A DNA stretch of 64,000 nt, taken from the NCBI RefSeq assembly GCF_014873145.1, contig NZ_JADBEK010000001.1:2790001-2854000 (forward strand), read 5' to 3'. This stretch comes from Nonomuraea angiospora. GTDB taxonomy: Bacteria > Actinomycetota > Actinomycetes > Streptosporangiales > Streptosporangiaceae. Positions within the stretch are counted from its first letter, which is position 1; each line of letters starts with the position of its first letter. Position numbers and translations under genes: made by a program. Below are positions 25,672 to 34,384 of this stretch, piece by piece. A model generated the notes under the pieces. The model had not been told where the DNA came from. It saw only the letters and a program-made list of their open reading frames with translations, and searched no databases.

Positions 25672-26415
25672 ATGTATCCGCCACCCCCCTCCTATCCTGG
25701 CTATCCGCCACCGCAGATGCCCTTACGCCCGGTCCGCGGCGTCGCCATCTTCGCCGTGGTGGCCTTGGTGTGCGACTCGCTTACGGGGATCGTCGCGGCT
25801 GTGATCGATCTCTGGTACGCCTCGCTTGTGGACCGTATGATCGCCGACGTCGACTCCGTGCCCGAGGCGGAGATCGACACAGGCGATCTCGTCTACGGCC
25901 TGTCCGGCATCCTGGAGACGGTCGTCTACGTCGTGGCCATCGTGGCGTTCCTGGTGTGGTTGTTCAGGGTCCGGGCGAACGCCGAGATCCTCGCACCCGA
26001 CGGTCACCGGCGCGGCCAGCCGTGGCTGATCTTCGGCTGGGTGGTGCCCATCGTCAGCTTCTGGTTCCCGAAGCAGATCGTGGACGACATCTGGTCTGCT
26101 TCCTCCCGCGTCCCCTCGCCTCCTCGGGGGCTGTTCAACGCCTGGTGGGCGGCCTGGCTGATCGGCACCTGGGTGGCCAACGTGGCCGGCCGCCTGCTGT
26201 TCAAGGCCGACGAACTGGAGCCGCTGGCCGCCGCCGCGCGGTTCGACGTGGTGGGTATCGCGCTGATGCTCATCGCGGCCGTGCTGGCGATCGGTGTCAT
26301 CCGCAAGATCACCGAGGCCCAGGAGGAGCACCGATCAGCCGCCGGCATGCCCTCCGCAGGCATGCCTCTCGGTGGCATGGCTCCCGGCGCTCCCGGCGGC
26401 TACCCGGGGCACTGA
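25672..26415 (+). CDS. DUF4328 membrane protein
   Basis: Integral membrane protein of 247 residues. A Pro/Tyr-rich cytoplasmic N-terminus (MYPPPPSYPGYPPPQ) precedes about five membrane segments (VAIFAVVALVCDSLTGIVAA, TVVYVVAIVAFLVWLFRV, PWLIFGWVVPIVSFWFPKQI, FNAWWAAWLIGTWVAN, VVGIALMLIAAVLAIGVI). The WFRVRANAE-like and GWVVPIVSFWFPKQ blocks identify DUF4328. The C-terminus is a Gly/Met/Pro-rich tail with GMP/GMA repeats. ATG 25672 follows an AAAGG site. Function of the family is unknown. Confidence 0.82.
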   Translation: MYPPPPSYPGYPPPQMPLRPVRGVAIFAVVALVCDSLTGIVAAVIDLWYASLVDRMIADVDSVPEAEIDTGDLVYGLSGILETVVYVVAIVAFLVWLFRVRANAEILAPDGHRRGQPWLIFGWVVPIVSFWFPKQIVDDIWSASSRVPSPPRGLFNAWWAAWLIGTWVANVAGRLLFKADELEPLAAAARFDVVGIALMLIAAVLAIGVIRKITEAQEEHRSAAGMPSAGMPLGGMAPGAPGGYPGH

Positions 26416-26477
26416 CGGCCGCTCCACCGGGCGCCAACCGAGGACCGGGCCAGGGCCGGACCGTCCATGGCTTGACG

Positions 26478-26642
26478 ATGCACCGCCTGCAGGAAGCGTG
26501 TGCTGATGCCGGATTCTCATTGGCCGCCCACGACCACAGCACCCTCAACTGGCCGGCGAATGATGAGGCGACCACGGTGGCGGTCTTCATCGGCCGCGCC
26601 TATGAGGCCGTCAGCGGAGCCGGCGCCCGCGAGAGGACTTGA
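26478..26642 (+). pseudogene. short C-terminal fragment of unknown protein
   Basis: MHRLQEACADAGFSLAAHDH, then STLNWPANDEATTVAVFIGR reads like the start of a small helical actinomycete protein of unknown function, cut to 54 residues. No ribosome site. The following 355 bases (26643-26997) contain nothing I can support. Confidence 0.25.
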
Positions 26643-26997
26643 TCGCCGCCACAGTGCTCCGCACCCGGGGCCGAACGCGGCCAGCACCCGCAGCCGCCCC
26701 TGCCGGGTGGCGGCCTACGGCGGTGCCGCAGCCGGTTGGCGATCACGGCTCAGGACGGCCGGTCCAGGCCGTCGGTAAGACCGACGTCGGTGCCGGGTAC
26801 CTCTCCTCCATTGCGCCGGGCACGGCGCAGGCGACGCGGTGGTGGCTAAGGTGGCGGCTTCGCACAACCCTTCTGCGGCCGTCCGCCGGGTGCGATCCGC
26901 GCGGGTGAGATGCCGATGCTTCACCCGGCTTAGACCAGGCCCTCCCATACTCCGGATGTTCTGACGTTGCCGCACGGGCGCAGCTACCCTCGCTGCA

Positions 26998-27405
26998 GTG
27001 ACCACCGACACCCTGCCTTCTGAGTCCCCCGATCGTCTGCGAGCCGACATGGTCGCCGAGCTCAAGGAAGGCGCCTGGATCCGCTCCCCACATGCCGAGG
27101 CGGCCCTCGCGAAGGTGCCACGTGAGAAGTTCGCCCCCGAAGCGCCGTCAATCGCCGCCGCTTACTCCCCCATGGACACCGTTGTCACCAAGCGTGATGC
27201 CAGCGGCAAGGCAACGAGTTCCGTCAGCGCTCCCTGGCTGCAAGCCGAGATGCTCGAAGCCGCCCAGCTCACGCGTGGGGCGCGAGTGCTGGAGATCGGC
27301 AGCGGCGGCTACAACGCGGCACTCATCGCCGAGATCGTCGGCCCGGAGGGGCTGGTGGTCACCGTGGACATCTTCTCTGTCAAGTCCGGCGTGTTGAACT
27401 TCTGA
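26998..27405 (+). pseudogene. FxLD-system / PCMT-like methyltransferase, 3'-truncated
   Basis: GTG at 26998 starts a 135-residue product. LRADMVAELKEGAWIRSPHA, FAPEAPSIAAAYSPMDTVVT, SAPWLQAEMLEAAQLTRGAR and VLEIGSGGYNAALIAEIVGP are the N-terminal half of isoaspartyl-methyltransferase-like enzymes found in actinomycete peptide-modification (FxLD) systems. SAM motif I (EIGSGG) is present, but after VVTVDI the homology ends and nine unrelated residues precede a stop. About two thirds of the protein is missing. No precursor peptide was seen nearby. Confidence 0.65.
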
Positions 27406-27495
27406 CTATCAGTCCTCGCGGCCTAGTGCCGTGTGCGGACCGGTTCTCCCGAACAGAACCAGACGGCGCGACCCAATGTGGTGGACTACTAGACC

Positions 27496-28296
27496 ATGAA
27501 GATCACGCCTCAGCTCAGCATGCTGTGGGAGTCAGCTGACCCCGAAGAAGCTCTTAGCCAGCGTTTTGGCTTCGCCGATGCTGTTTCCGCGGCCGGCTGG
27601 GTGGGTGACACCCTTTGGGACACCTGGGCCATCACGGTTGATGACTGCGAGCGCCTGGTCATCAGTGCCGGAAACCTGCTGGCGTGGATCACGACCGATG
27701 ACATACGCCTCATCGCGAAATGGTCCGTCGACTCAAAGCTGTTCCAGCGCCTGGCCGATACGGCAACCCTTACCATGTGGCTTCACCGCTGCGGCATCCC
27801 TGTTGCTGCTCCGATTCCGGCAAGAGACGGTCGCCTTCGAGTAGAGCTGGATGACGTTTCGCTCGGCGTCTTTCCCGTCATCGACGGCGATCTTCTCGAT
27901 GTAGGAGATCCGGCGCAGGTCATCGAGGCGGGCCGGATGCTGGCGACGCTCCACGAAGCGATGGCTGCCTACCCCCACCACATCGGCGGCGGCCCGTCGG
28001 CCCGGCATGAGCAGCTCGTCCACAATGACTTCCGGTCCGCCAACCTCCTTCATGACGGGACGAGCATCACGGCAGTCCTCGACTTCGAGGAGGTGACCTA
28101 CCGCTCAAGGGTGTCGGACCTGGCCAAAGCGACAGCGCTGCTCGGAACTCGCTTCCACGATTGGGGGCCGACGAGCCAGCTCGTCCGGGAAGCGTTCGTC
28201 GGGGCATACTGCGATCAGGCTCCGCTGACTAATGCCGAACAGAGCCAACTGCAGAGCGGCATCGAAGCCGTCATGAAGCATTTCGGCTGGGCATAG
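27496..28296 (+). CDS. aminoglycoside-phosphotransferase-like kinase
   Basis: Protein-kinase-fold phosphotransferase of 266 residues. Lys75 (LIAKW) fits the ATP-binding lysine; the catalytic loop is VHNDFRSANLL with Asp178 and Asn183; LDFEEV supplies the metal-binding Asp196. Preceding ATG 27496 there is no obvious ribosome site. The N-terminal lobe diverges from drug kinases, and many actinomycete relatives phosphorylate small alcohols or have unknown substrates, so resistance should not be assumed. Isolated between two truncated genes. Confidence 0.8.
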   Translation: MKITPQLSMLWESADPEEALSQRFGFADAVSAAGWVGDTLWDTWAITVDDCERLVISAGNLLAWITTDDIRLIAKWSVDSKLFQRLADTATLTMWLHRCGIPVAAPIPARDGRLRVELDDVSLGVFPVIDGDLLDVGDPAQVIEAGRMLATLHEAMAAYPHHIGGGPSARHEQLVHNDFRSANLLHDGTSITAVLDFEEVTYRSRVSDLAKATALLGTRFHDWGPTSQLVREAFVGAYCDQAPLTNAEQSQLQSGIEAVMKHFGWA

Positions 28297-28466
28297 ACGG
28301 CGCGCCGGGGACATCGGAGCCACTCGTCGTGCTCGAACCAAGATGACAGGACCGCGCCTCCCGGTCAGTCCGGGTGGTGCAGTCGGAGGCATCTTGACCT
28401 GCTGCCGACGATCGCGCCGGGTGCCTGCGGCCGCTCACGGGTGGCGGCTGCAGGCGGATTCGCCGT

Positions 28467-28709
28467 CTATTCCGGGCGCGGGTGGCCGGGGATGGCCCGG
28501 AGCCGCGGGACGTCGCGGGCGTCAACGACCTCTTCGGGTCTGACGCCCGCCCGGTCCAGTTTGCGCCTCCAGAACGGCAAGCGCTCGTAGGCGTAGCCGG
28601 CCATCAGGGCCAGCCGTTCGCCCTGCAGACGGCGCATGTCACGGTAGGGCAGGCGCAGCACAGCAGGATCGTCGGCGTCGTAGTCGGGAAGGTGGGTCGT
28701 TTCGGCCAT
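28467..28709 (-). pseudogene. phenylacetate-CoA-ligase-like N-terminal fragment
   Basis: ATG 28709 starts MAETTHLPDYDADDPAVLRL, then PYRDMRRLQGERLALMAGYA and YERLPFWRRKLDRAGVRPEE. This is the N-terminal helical segment of PaaK-type adenylate-forming ligases. It stops after 80 residues, before any ATP-binding motif. The adjoining glycan operon begins 105 bases downstream on the same strand. Confidence 0.6.
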
Positions 28710-28814
28710 GGCGTCATTGTCGGAAGCCAGCGGGTCGAGGCGCTGCTGCCACGAGTGCACAGTCATCGGCCAGACGCGCACAGGGTCATGGGCCGCGTGC
28801 GGTCCCGGGCCCGC

Positions 28815-30893
28815 TCACGCGATGACCTGGTAACCGAACTGCACCACCAGCCCGCCGGCCCCGGTGCTGCCGAGTACGCGTACCTGCAGCCGCTTCGCGG
28901 CGGCCGTGCCGTCAACCACGTACGGCGAGGTGAGCGTCGTCGTCTGGAACGTCGTGGTGGCGCCGATCGCCGTCCCCCCGGCGCTGTCGCCGTCGGCGTC
29001 CAGGCGCACCTGGCAGGCCCCGGCGTCCAGCTTCCTGGCGACGCGGACGATGCGCAGCCGCTGGCCGTCGGCGTAGAGCAGGGTGGACAGGTCATGCAGG
29101 CCGTCGGTGACGGCGCCGTCGATGCGGGCGGTGAGCCAGCCGTCGATCTGCTGGACGCCCTTGTTGCCGTAGGCGCGGGTCTGCGCGGTCTGGGCGCCGG
29201 TCAGCGAGTAGGCGCCGGCGTGGTTGCCGTTGAGGTCGTTGGCGCTGATGAGCACGTCGGGTGAGGCGCTGACGATGCCGTAGTCCTGCCGGTTGACGCC
29301 GTCGCCGGCGAAGCCGCCGATGGCGTTGCCCGTCACCACCACGCGCGTGGCCGGCTCGCGGATGTTGATGCCGGCACCGTGCCGGTAGACCTCGCCGCCG
29401 CCCCCGTACGAGCCGCCGGGCTTGGCGCCTTTGAGGTCGAAGGCCGTCTCGCCGACGACCTCGATCGTCCACGGTCCCTCCAGCCCGGTGACGCCCGTGA
29501 CGGTGACGCGGTCGTCGCTCTCCCAGCCGTGCGGGGCGGAGGTGGTGACGCGGACGCCGCCCGAGCCGTTGCCGGCCACGGCACTGATCTGCCTGGCGAA
29601 GTCCGGGTGCGCCATCCTGCCGTTGTTGCCGATCAGGCACCCGCTCACCGTGGTTCGGGCGGAGGCCACGTCGATGCCGTTGCGGCCGGCGCCGCGGATG
29701 ACGCAGCCGGTGAAGGTGGCGCCGCCGACGAACTTGGGGCCGACGCGGACGTTGTCGTGTTCCCCGTCGGCGGAGATGTAGGTGTTGGCGAACTGGGCCT
29801 GCGCGCCTGCCTCCAGGAGGACCGGCACGCCGTGGCCGTTCTCGAAGCCGCCGCCCTCGAAGTAGACGAACTTGGGCAGCGCCTGGCTGCCGGTAGTGTT
29901 GCGCATCCACAGCCCGTGCCGTCCGAACAGGATGGCGGTCGCGATGAACTTGATCGAGCCGCCCAGGCCGTCGATGACGACGTTGTCGGTGGTCTTGTTG
30001 CCGCTTCCGGCCGCGATGCCGCACTGCACGAACTCGACGGGGTCGGCGCGCTGGTCGTCGGCGACGCCGTTGAGCAGGATGACCTGGTCGCCGGTGAAGG
30101 TGTTCCAGACGCAGTTCTGGAACCTGACCGTGTTGCAGGCCCGCAGCACGAGCCCGTTGTGGCCGTCGCGGAAGCGGGCGTCGGAGAAGGCCAGCATGTA
30201 GTTGCCGTCTTCCTTGGCCGTGCCGGCCCGTTCGGTGCGGATCATCGCGCCGCCGGTCAGGTTGAGGCCGCGGATCTGCAGGTTGCGGAAGCCGCCGCCG
30301 TGTACGCCGGTCAGCAGGAACCCGTCGGCGGCGCCGGTCTCCAGGAGGATCTGGGTGCCGTGGTCGGGGTGGTCGGTGTGGCCGGCGCCGTCGAAGGTGA
30401 TCGGGACGCGCTTGACGGAGATCGTCTTCCTGATGAGGACCTTGCCGGGTCCGATCGCGATGGTGCCACCGGCGGGCAGGGCGTTGACGGCGCTCTGCAG
30501 GCGCTGGGTGTCGTCGTCGGCGCCGGTGCCGCGCCAGCCGTACCAGGCGAGGTCCACGGTGGTGGCGACGGGCCGCTTCCATCGGCCGGTGGCCACGCCG
30601 GCGACGGCGAAGACGGTGCCGCCGTCGTCGGGCTCGGTGCTGTTCTCGTCCCAGTACAGGTCGCCCCCGCCGCGGCCGGGCGTGGGCGTCACGCCGGGCT
30701 CGGCCTGGTAGTAGCCCAGCAGATAGATCTGCTCACCCGGCTGGCCGGGCGTCTCGCGCAGGTCGGTGACGCCGCCGATCTGCCGGACGTCCCGCTTGGC
30801 GGCCTGCGCGGGAGTGGCGGTCAGCGCCATGGCCGCCGCGCCGCCCGCGCCTAACACCGACAGAATCCGACGGCGGTCCTCGTTGATCTTCAT
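28815..30893 (-). CDS. Tat-exported right-handed beta-helix protein (pectate-lyase-like)
   Basis: Secreted protein of 692 residues. The N-terminus has a twin-arginine-type signal (EDRRRILSVLGAGGAAAMAL ending TPAQAA). Residues about 110-560 form a parallel beta-helix of the pectate-lyase/GH28/PL superfamily: LAWYGWRGTGADDDTQRLQS is the typical opening, followed by repeating coils (GFRNLQIRGLNLTGGAMI, NTVRFQNCVWNTFTGDQVIL, RTTVSGCLIGNNG). A beta-sandwich-like C-terminal part ends in VVQFGYQVIA. Last of seven genes; starts 3 bases after the permease stop. It likely cleaves or binds an extracellular polysaccharide whose products the operon imports. Hydrolase versus lyase cannot be decided. Confidence 0.82.
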   Translation of the reverse strand: MKINEDRRRILSVLGAGGAAAMALTATPAQAAKRDVRQIGGVTDLRETPGQPGEQIYLLGYYQAEPGVTPTPGRGGGDLYWDENSTEPDDGGTVFAVAGVATGRWKRPVATTVDLAWYGWRGTGADDDTQRLQSAVNALPAGGTIAIGPGKVLIRKTISVKRVPITFDGAGHTDHPDHGTQILLETGAADGFLLTGVHGGGFRNLQIRGLNLTGGAMIRTERAGTAKEDGNYMLAFSDARFRDGHNGLVLRACNTVRFQNCVWNTFTGDQVILLNGVADDQRADPVEFVQCGIAAGSGNKTTDNVVIDGLGGSIKFIATAILFGRHGLWMRNTTGSQALPKFVYFEGGGFENGHGVPVLLEAGAQAQFANTYISADGEHDNVRVGPKFVGGATFTGCVIRGAGRNGIDVASARTTVSGCLIGNNGRMAHPDFARQISAVAGNGSGGVRVTTSAPHGWESDDRVTVTGVTGLEGPWTIEVVGETAFDLKGAKPGGSYGGGGEVYRHGAGINIREPATRVVVTGNAIGGFAGDGVNRQDYGIVSASPDVLISANDLNGNHAGAYSLTGAQTAQTRAYGNKGVQQIDGWLTARIDGAVTDGLHDLSTLLYADGQRLRIVRVARKLDAGACQVRLDADGDSAGGTAIGATTTFQTTTLTSPYVVDGTAAAKRLQVRVLGSTGAGGLVVQFGYQVIA

Positions 30894-30896
30894 GTG

Positions 30897-31751
30897 TCAG
30901 CCTTTCACCGCACCGATGAGGATGCCCTTGGCAAAGTGCTTCTGGAGGAACGGGTAGACGATCGCGATGGGGACCAGGCTCAGCACCAGGATCGCCATCT
31001 GCATGGACTGGGGAGGGGGCAGGAAGCCGCCCGACAGGTCCGCCGCGTCGACGCCCAGCGCGCTGTTGTCGACCACGTACGTGCGCAGGACAAGTTGCAG
31101 CGGCCACTTCTCGGTGTCGTTGAGGTAGAGCATGGCGTTGAAGAACGCGTTCCAGTACGCGACCGCGCTGAACAGCCCGACGACCGCGATGACCGCCTTC
31201 GACAGCGGCAGCACGACCCGCAGCAGGATGCGCAGCTCGCCCGCGCCGTCGATGCGGGCGGCGTCGATCAGCTCGCGCGGGACCTCCTGGAAGAACGCCC
31301 GCATGATGATGATCTGGAACCCGCTGGCCAGCCCCGGCAGGATGAGCGACCAGTAGGAGTCGAGCAGCCCGAGCTGCTTGATCGTCAGGTACATCGGGAT
31401 CATGCCAGGCGCGAACAGCAGCGTGAACAGCACCATCAGCAGGATCGGCCGGTGCAGCAGCGAGCCCGGCCGGCTCAGCGAGTACGCCAGCAGCGTGATG
31501 CAGGTCAGCGAGAGCAGCGTCCCGACCACCGTGACCCCGATGGACACCAGCAGCGCCCGGGTGACCACCCCGCCGGCCAGGATGGCGCGGTAGGCGTCGA
31601 GGTTGGGCCGTTCGGGCCACAGGACGTAGCCGCCGGTGGCGGTGACCTGTGCCTGGTCGGCGAGGCTGGTGGAGAAGACGGCGAGGAACGGCAGTATCAC
31701 CAGGGCGCAGCAGGCGGCCACGACCACGCCCTTGACGGCACGGATGATCAT
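30897..31751 (-). CDS. carbohydrate ABC transporter permease (LplC/MalG type)
   Basis: Inner-membrane permease of 284 residues with six membrane segments. The EAA loop is VPRELIDAARIDGAGELRIL followed by RVVLPLSKAVIAVV. The C-terminal QKHFAKGILIGAVKG matches LplC-type permeases. ATG 31751 overlaps the upstream permease stop (ATGA), showing translational coupling. Works with the LplB-type permease and the Tat-lipoprotein binding protein. No ATPase is encoded in the operon, so a shared MsiK-like ATPase elsewhere is expected (known for actinomycete sugar importers of this class). Confidence 0.92.
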   Translation of the reverse strand: MIIRAVKGVVVAACCALVILPFLAVFSTSLADQAQVTATGGYVLWPERPNLDAYRAILAGGVVTRALLVSIGVTVVGTLLSLTCITLLAYSLSRPGSLLHRPILLMVLFTLLFAPGMIPMYLTIKQLGLLDSYWSLILPGLASGFQIIIMRAFFQEVPRELIDAARIDGAGELRILLRVVLPLSKAVIAVVGLFSAVAYWNAFFNAMLYLNDTEKWPLQLVLRTYVVDNSALGVDAADLSGGFLPPPQSMQMAILVLSLVPIAIVYPFLQKHFAKGILIGAVKG

Positions 31752-32713
31752 TTGGTGTAGAGTCCCCTCTCGCCCAGCAGGTGCGCGACCTTGTTGGCGC
31801 CGAGCACGAGCACCAGCCCGACCAGGCCCTTGACCAGGCCGACCGCGGCGGCCACGCCCCAGTTGCCGCCGACCACTCCGTAGGTGTAGACGTAGGTGTC
31901 CAGCACCTCCGACACCTCGGCGCCGACCATGGCCTGCTGGAGGATGATCTGCTCGAAGCCGACGGTGAGCACGTCGCCGAGCTTGAGGATGAGCATCAGC
32001 ACGATCACGCCGCGGATGCCGGGCAGCGTCACGTGCCAGAGCTGGCGCATCCTGGAGGCGCCGTCCATGGCGCTGGCCTCGTACAGCTCGGGATCGACGC
32101 GGGAGAGCGCGGCCAGGAAGATGATCGTGCCCCAGCCGGCGTCCTTCCAGATCACCTGCGAGGTGATCAGCGCCAGGAACAGGTCGGGGTTGCCCATCAG
32201 CGGCAGCGTCGCGAGGTCGTGGGAGCGCAGGAACGTGTTGAGCAGGCCCGCGTTGCCCAGCATGTGCTGGAAGATCGCGACGACGACCACCCACGACATG
32301 AAGTGCGGCAGGTAGAGGATCGACTGGGCGAGCCGCTTGAGGCGCTCGCCGGCCAGCGAGTTGAGCAGCAGCGCCAGCGCGATCGGCACGGGGAAGACGA
32401 AGACGATCTGGACGAGCGAGATGACGAGCGTGTTGACCAGCGCGTTGAGGAACGCCGGGTCACCGTTGAAGATCACCCGGAAGTTGTCGAAGCCGACCCA
32501 CGGCGCCTCCCAGATGCCCAGGAAGGGCTGGTAGTCCTTGAAGGCGATCACGTTGCCGAGCATCGGCACGTAGTGGAAGAGCAGGATGACGAGCAGGCCG
32601 GGCACGCCGAGCAGGAGCAGCAGCCCGTCCCTGCGCAGCCGGGAGACCTTCGGCGTCGCGCGCCGGGGCGGTGCGGCCACGCGGGCCGGCGGCGATTTCA
32701 CGTCGAGCGCCAT
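31748..32713 (-). CDS. carbohydrate ABC transporter permease (LplB type)
   Basis: Inner-membrane permease of 321 residues. A basic cytoplasmic start (RRATPKVSRLRRD) precedes six membrane segments; characteristic LplB blocks are FKDYQPFLGIWEAPWVGFDN, LYLPHFMSWVVV and the EAA loop YEASAMDGASRMRQLWHVTL followed by PGI. Start ATG 32713 lies 3 bases after the stop of the binding-protein gene. Forms the transmembrane pair with the next permease. Confidence 0.92.
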   Translation of the reverse strand: MALDVKSPPARVAAPPRRATPKVSRLRRDGLLLLLGVPGLLVILLFHYVPMLGNVIAFKDYQPFLGIWEAPWVGFDNFRVIFNGDPAFLNALVNTLVISLVQIVFVFPVPIALALLLNSLAGERLKRLAQSILYLPHFMSWVVVVAIFQHMLGNAGLLNTFLRSHDLATLPLMGNPDLFLALITSQVIWKDAGWGTIIFLAALSRVDPELYEASAMDGASRMRQLWHVTLPGIRGVIVLMLILKLGDVLTVGFEQIILQQAMVGAEVSEVLDTYVYTYGVVGGNWGVAAAVGLVKGLVGLVLVLGANKVAHLLGERGLYTK

Positions 32714-32716
32714 CGC

Positions 32717-34315
32717 TCAGTCGCCCTTGGCCAGCGCGGTCTCGTAGTCGCGGCGGATCTGGTCGCCGCCCTGGGCGCGCCACTGCTTGACGACCTCGTC
32801 CCAGTGGCCGATGGGTTTACGGCCGGAGACGATGTCCAGCTCGGCCTGGTCAATGATCTTGGTGAGGGTGCCGTTCTTGTTGACGGCGGTCTCGGAGTAC
32901 AGGGCGGCGGCGGGGTTGCGCAGGATGCCGGGCACGACGCGTTCCTGGTAGGCGCGCTGGGCGTCCACCCGTTCGCGGGGGCGGGGGCCGAGCACGTGAG
33001 GGGCGTCGGCGACGTACTCGAGGGGCAGCTTGACCTCGGCCTTGCCGAGGCTGGTCGGCTCGGGGGCGCCGTCCTTCATCGTGTAGTGGACGCCCTCGAC
33101 GCCGAACTTGCGGAACAGGTATTCGGTGGTGCCGAGCGGCGCGCTCAGCCAGTCGCAGATCCGCAGGAGCTTCGCCAGGCGGTCGCCCTCGGCCTTCTTG
33201 AACGCGGTGATGGCGAAGTGCGCCTGCCCCGCGCGGGCGGGCCCTGGCGAGACCACTGCGCCGACGTCCGCCTGGTAGGTGTCGGCGAGGATGTCCCAGG
33301 CGGCGTAGCCGTCGGCGTTGAGGGCGATGGTGCCGTTGCCGAACAGGTCGCGCAGGTTGAGTTTGCCGCCGATGGCGTCGGGGTGGAACAGACCGGCCCT
33401 GACCATCTCGGCGGTCTTGGCGATGGCCTCCTTGCGGCCTTCCACCTCGTGCTCGGAGGTGAATCTGCCGCCTTGCTCGCGCCACATGTTGGGGACGCCG
33501 AGCATGGTGCCGACGAACGTGATGACGCCCTTGGCGCTGCCGAAGGCCCACCGGTTCTTGGCCGGGTCGGTCAGGCCCTTGGCCAGGGCGAGGAAGTCGT
33601 CGTAGCCCTTGGGCCGGGCGCTCAGGCCGCGTTCGGCGATGAGGTCGGAGCGGGTGAACATGATCGTGCCGACGATGGCGCGCGGGATGGGGATGGCGTA
33701 CACGCCGCCCTGGTAGGCGGTGGCCAGCCAGGAGTCGCGCGGGATGTTGGCCAGGAACGGGTAGGTCTTGACGGCGTCGCCGGAGACCAGGGGGCTGAGG
33801 TCGGCGCACAGGCGGGTGAGGATCTGCGCGCGGTTGGCCAGGTTGGCCGAGAGCATGAGGATGTCGGGCAGGTCGCCGCTGGCGATCACGGTGGACAGCT
33901 TGCTGACGTAGTCGGCGGCGGGCGCCATGGTGATGTTCAGCGTGGCGCCGAGCCGGGTGTTCAGCTCCTGCCAGAACCGGTTGGAGCCGGGGCCGGGCGG
34001 CACCGGGTTGAACATGTTGGTCAGCACCTTCACCTCGCCCAGTCCTTCGCCGGGCTTGTCGGTGAAGGCGGTGACGGGGTGGGCGGGGTAGGTGTAGTAG
34101 GCGGCCAGCACGCCGTCGGCGGTGGCCGGCAGGTCGGGTTTGACGAGGCCGGACGGGACGTACGCGGGCATGACCGCCTTGCGCGTCCCGGCCGGCGGGC
34201 TCGCCTGGGGTGATGACGGGCCGCACGCAGTCAGCAGGCCGCCCGAGGCGGTCAGCAGTGCGGTGCTCCCAGTGAGCTGGAGGAACTGGCGCCTGCTGTG
34301 ACGCGCGTCCGACAT
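32717..34315 (-). CDS. extracellular sugar-binding lipoprotein (LplA type)
   Basis: Solute-binding protein of 532 residues, the large class that goes with LplB/LplC permeases and binds oligosaccharides, often from pectin or uronate-containing glycans. Signal SRRQFLQLTGSTALLTASGG ending LLTAC combines a twin-arginine motif with a lipobox Cys, so it is exported folded and lipid-anchored. Typical blocks: SGDLPDILMLSANLANRAQI, MFTRSDLIAERGLSARPKGY. ATG 34315 follows a GAAAGGAAAGG site. Lies 42 bases after the GH38-like gene; the intervening DNA includes one copy of a 29-base duplication. Confidence 0.9.
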   Translation of the reverse strand: MSDARHSRRQFLQLTGSTALLTASGGLLTACGPSSPQASPPAGTRKAVMPAYVPSGLVKPDLPATADGVLAAYYTYPAHPVTAFTDKPGEGLGEVKVLTNMFNPVPPGPGSNRFWQELNTRLGATLNITMAPAADYVSKLSTVIASGDLPDILMLSANLANRAQILTRLCADLSPLVSGDAVKTYPFLANIPRDSWLATAYQGGVYAIPIPRAIVGTIMFTRSDLIAERGLSARPKGYDDFLALAKGLTDPAKNRWAFGSAKGVITFVGTMLGVPNMWREQGGRFTSEHEVEGRKEAIAKTAEMVRAGLFHPDAIGGKLNLRDLFGNGTIALNADGYAAWDILADTYQADVGAVVSPGPARAGQAHFAITAFKKAEGDRLAKLLRICDWLSAPLGTTEYLFRKFGVEGVHYTMKDGAPEPTSLGKAEVKLPLEYVADAPHVLGPRPRERVDAQRAYQERVVPGILRNPAAALYSETAVNKNGTLTKIIDQAELDIVSGRKPIGHWDEVVKQWRAQGGDQIRRDYETALAKGD

Positions 34316-34326
34316 GGCCTTTCCTT

Positions 34327-34384
34327 TCTCAGAAGAGCTTCGGTGTGGTGACGGCTCTTAGAAGAGCTTCAGTGTGGTGACGGC
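34327..34384. repeat. 29-base tandem duplication over the stop of the GH38-like gene
   Basis: 34327-34355 and 34356-34384 are adjacent 29-base copies with two mismatches (34330/34359 and 34342/34371). The right copy encodes the gene's last residues (VTTLKLF and stop, minus strand); the left copy repeats them in a shifted frame downstream as VTTPKLF. A recent slippage duplication that left the gene intact. Confidence 0.85.

Noticed and set aside
27496..28296. Antibiotic-resistance gene
   Set aside because: It has the kinase-fold catalytic loop of aminoglycoside phosphotransferases, but no close resemblance to a known resistance subtype and no resistance context.
29379..30854. 491-codon open frame on the plus strand
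   Set aside because: Antisense to the beta-helix protein; Ala/Val/Gly-rich with no motif or ribosome site.
31781..34213. 810-codon open frame on the plus strand
   Set aside because: Antisense shadow of the LplA and LplB genes, a common effect of high third-position GC.
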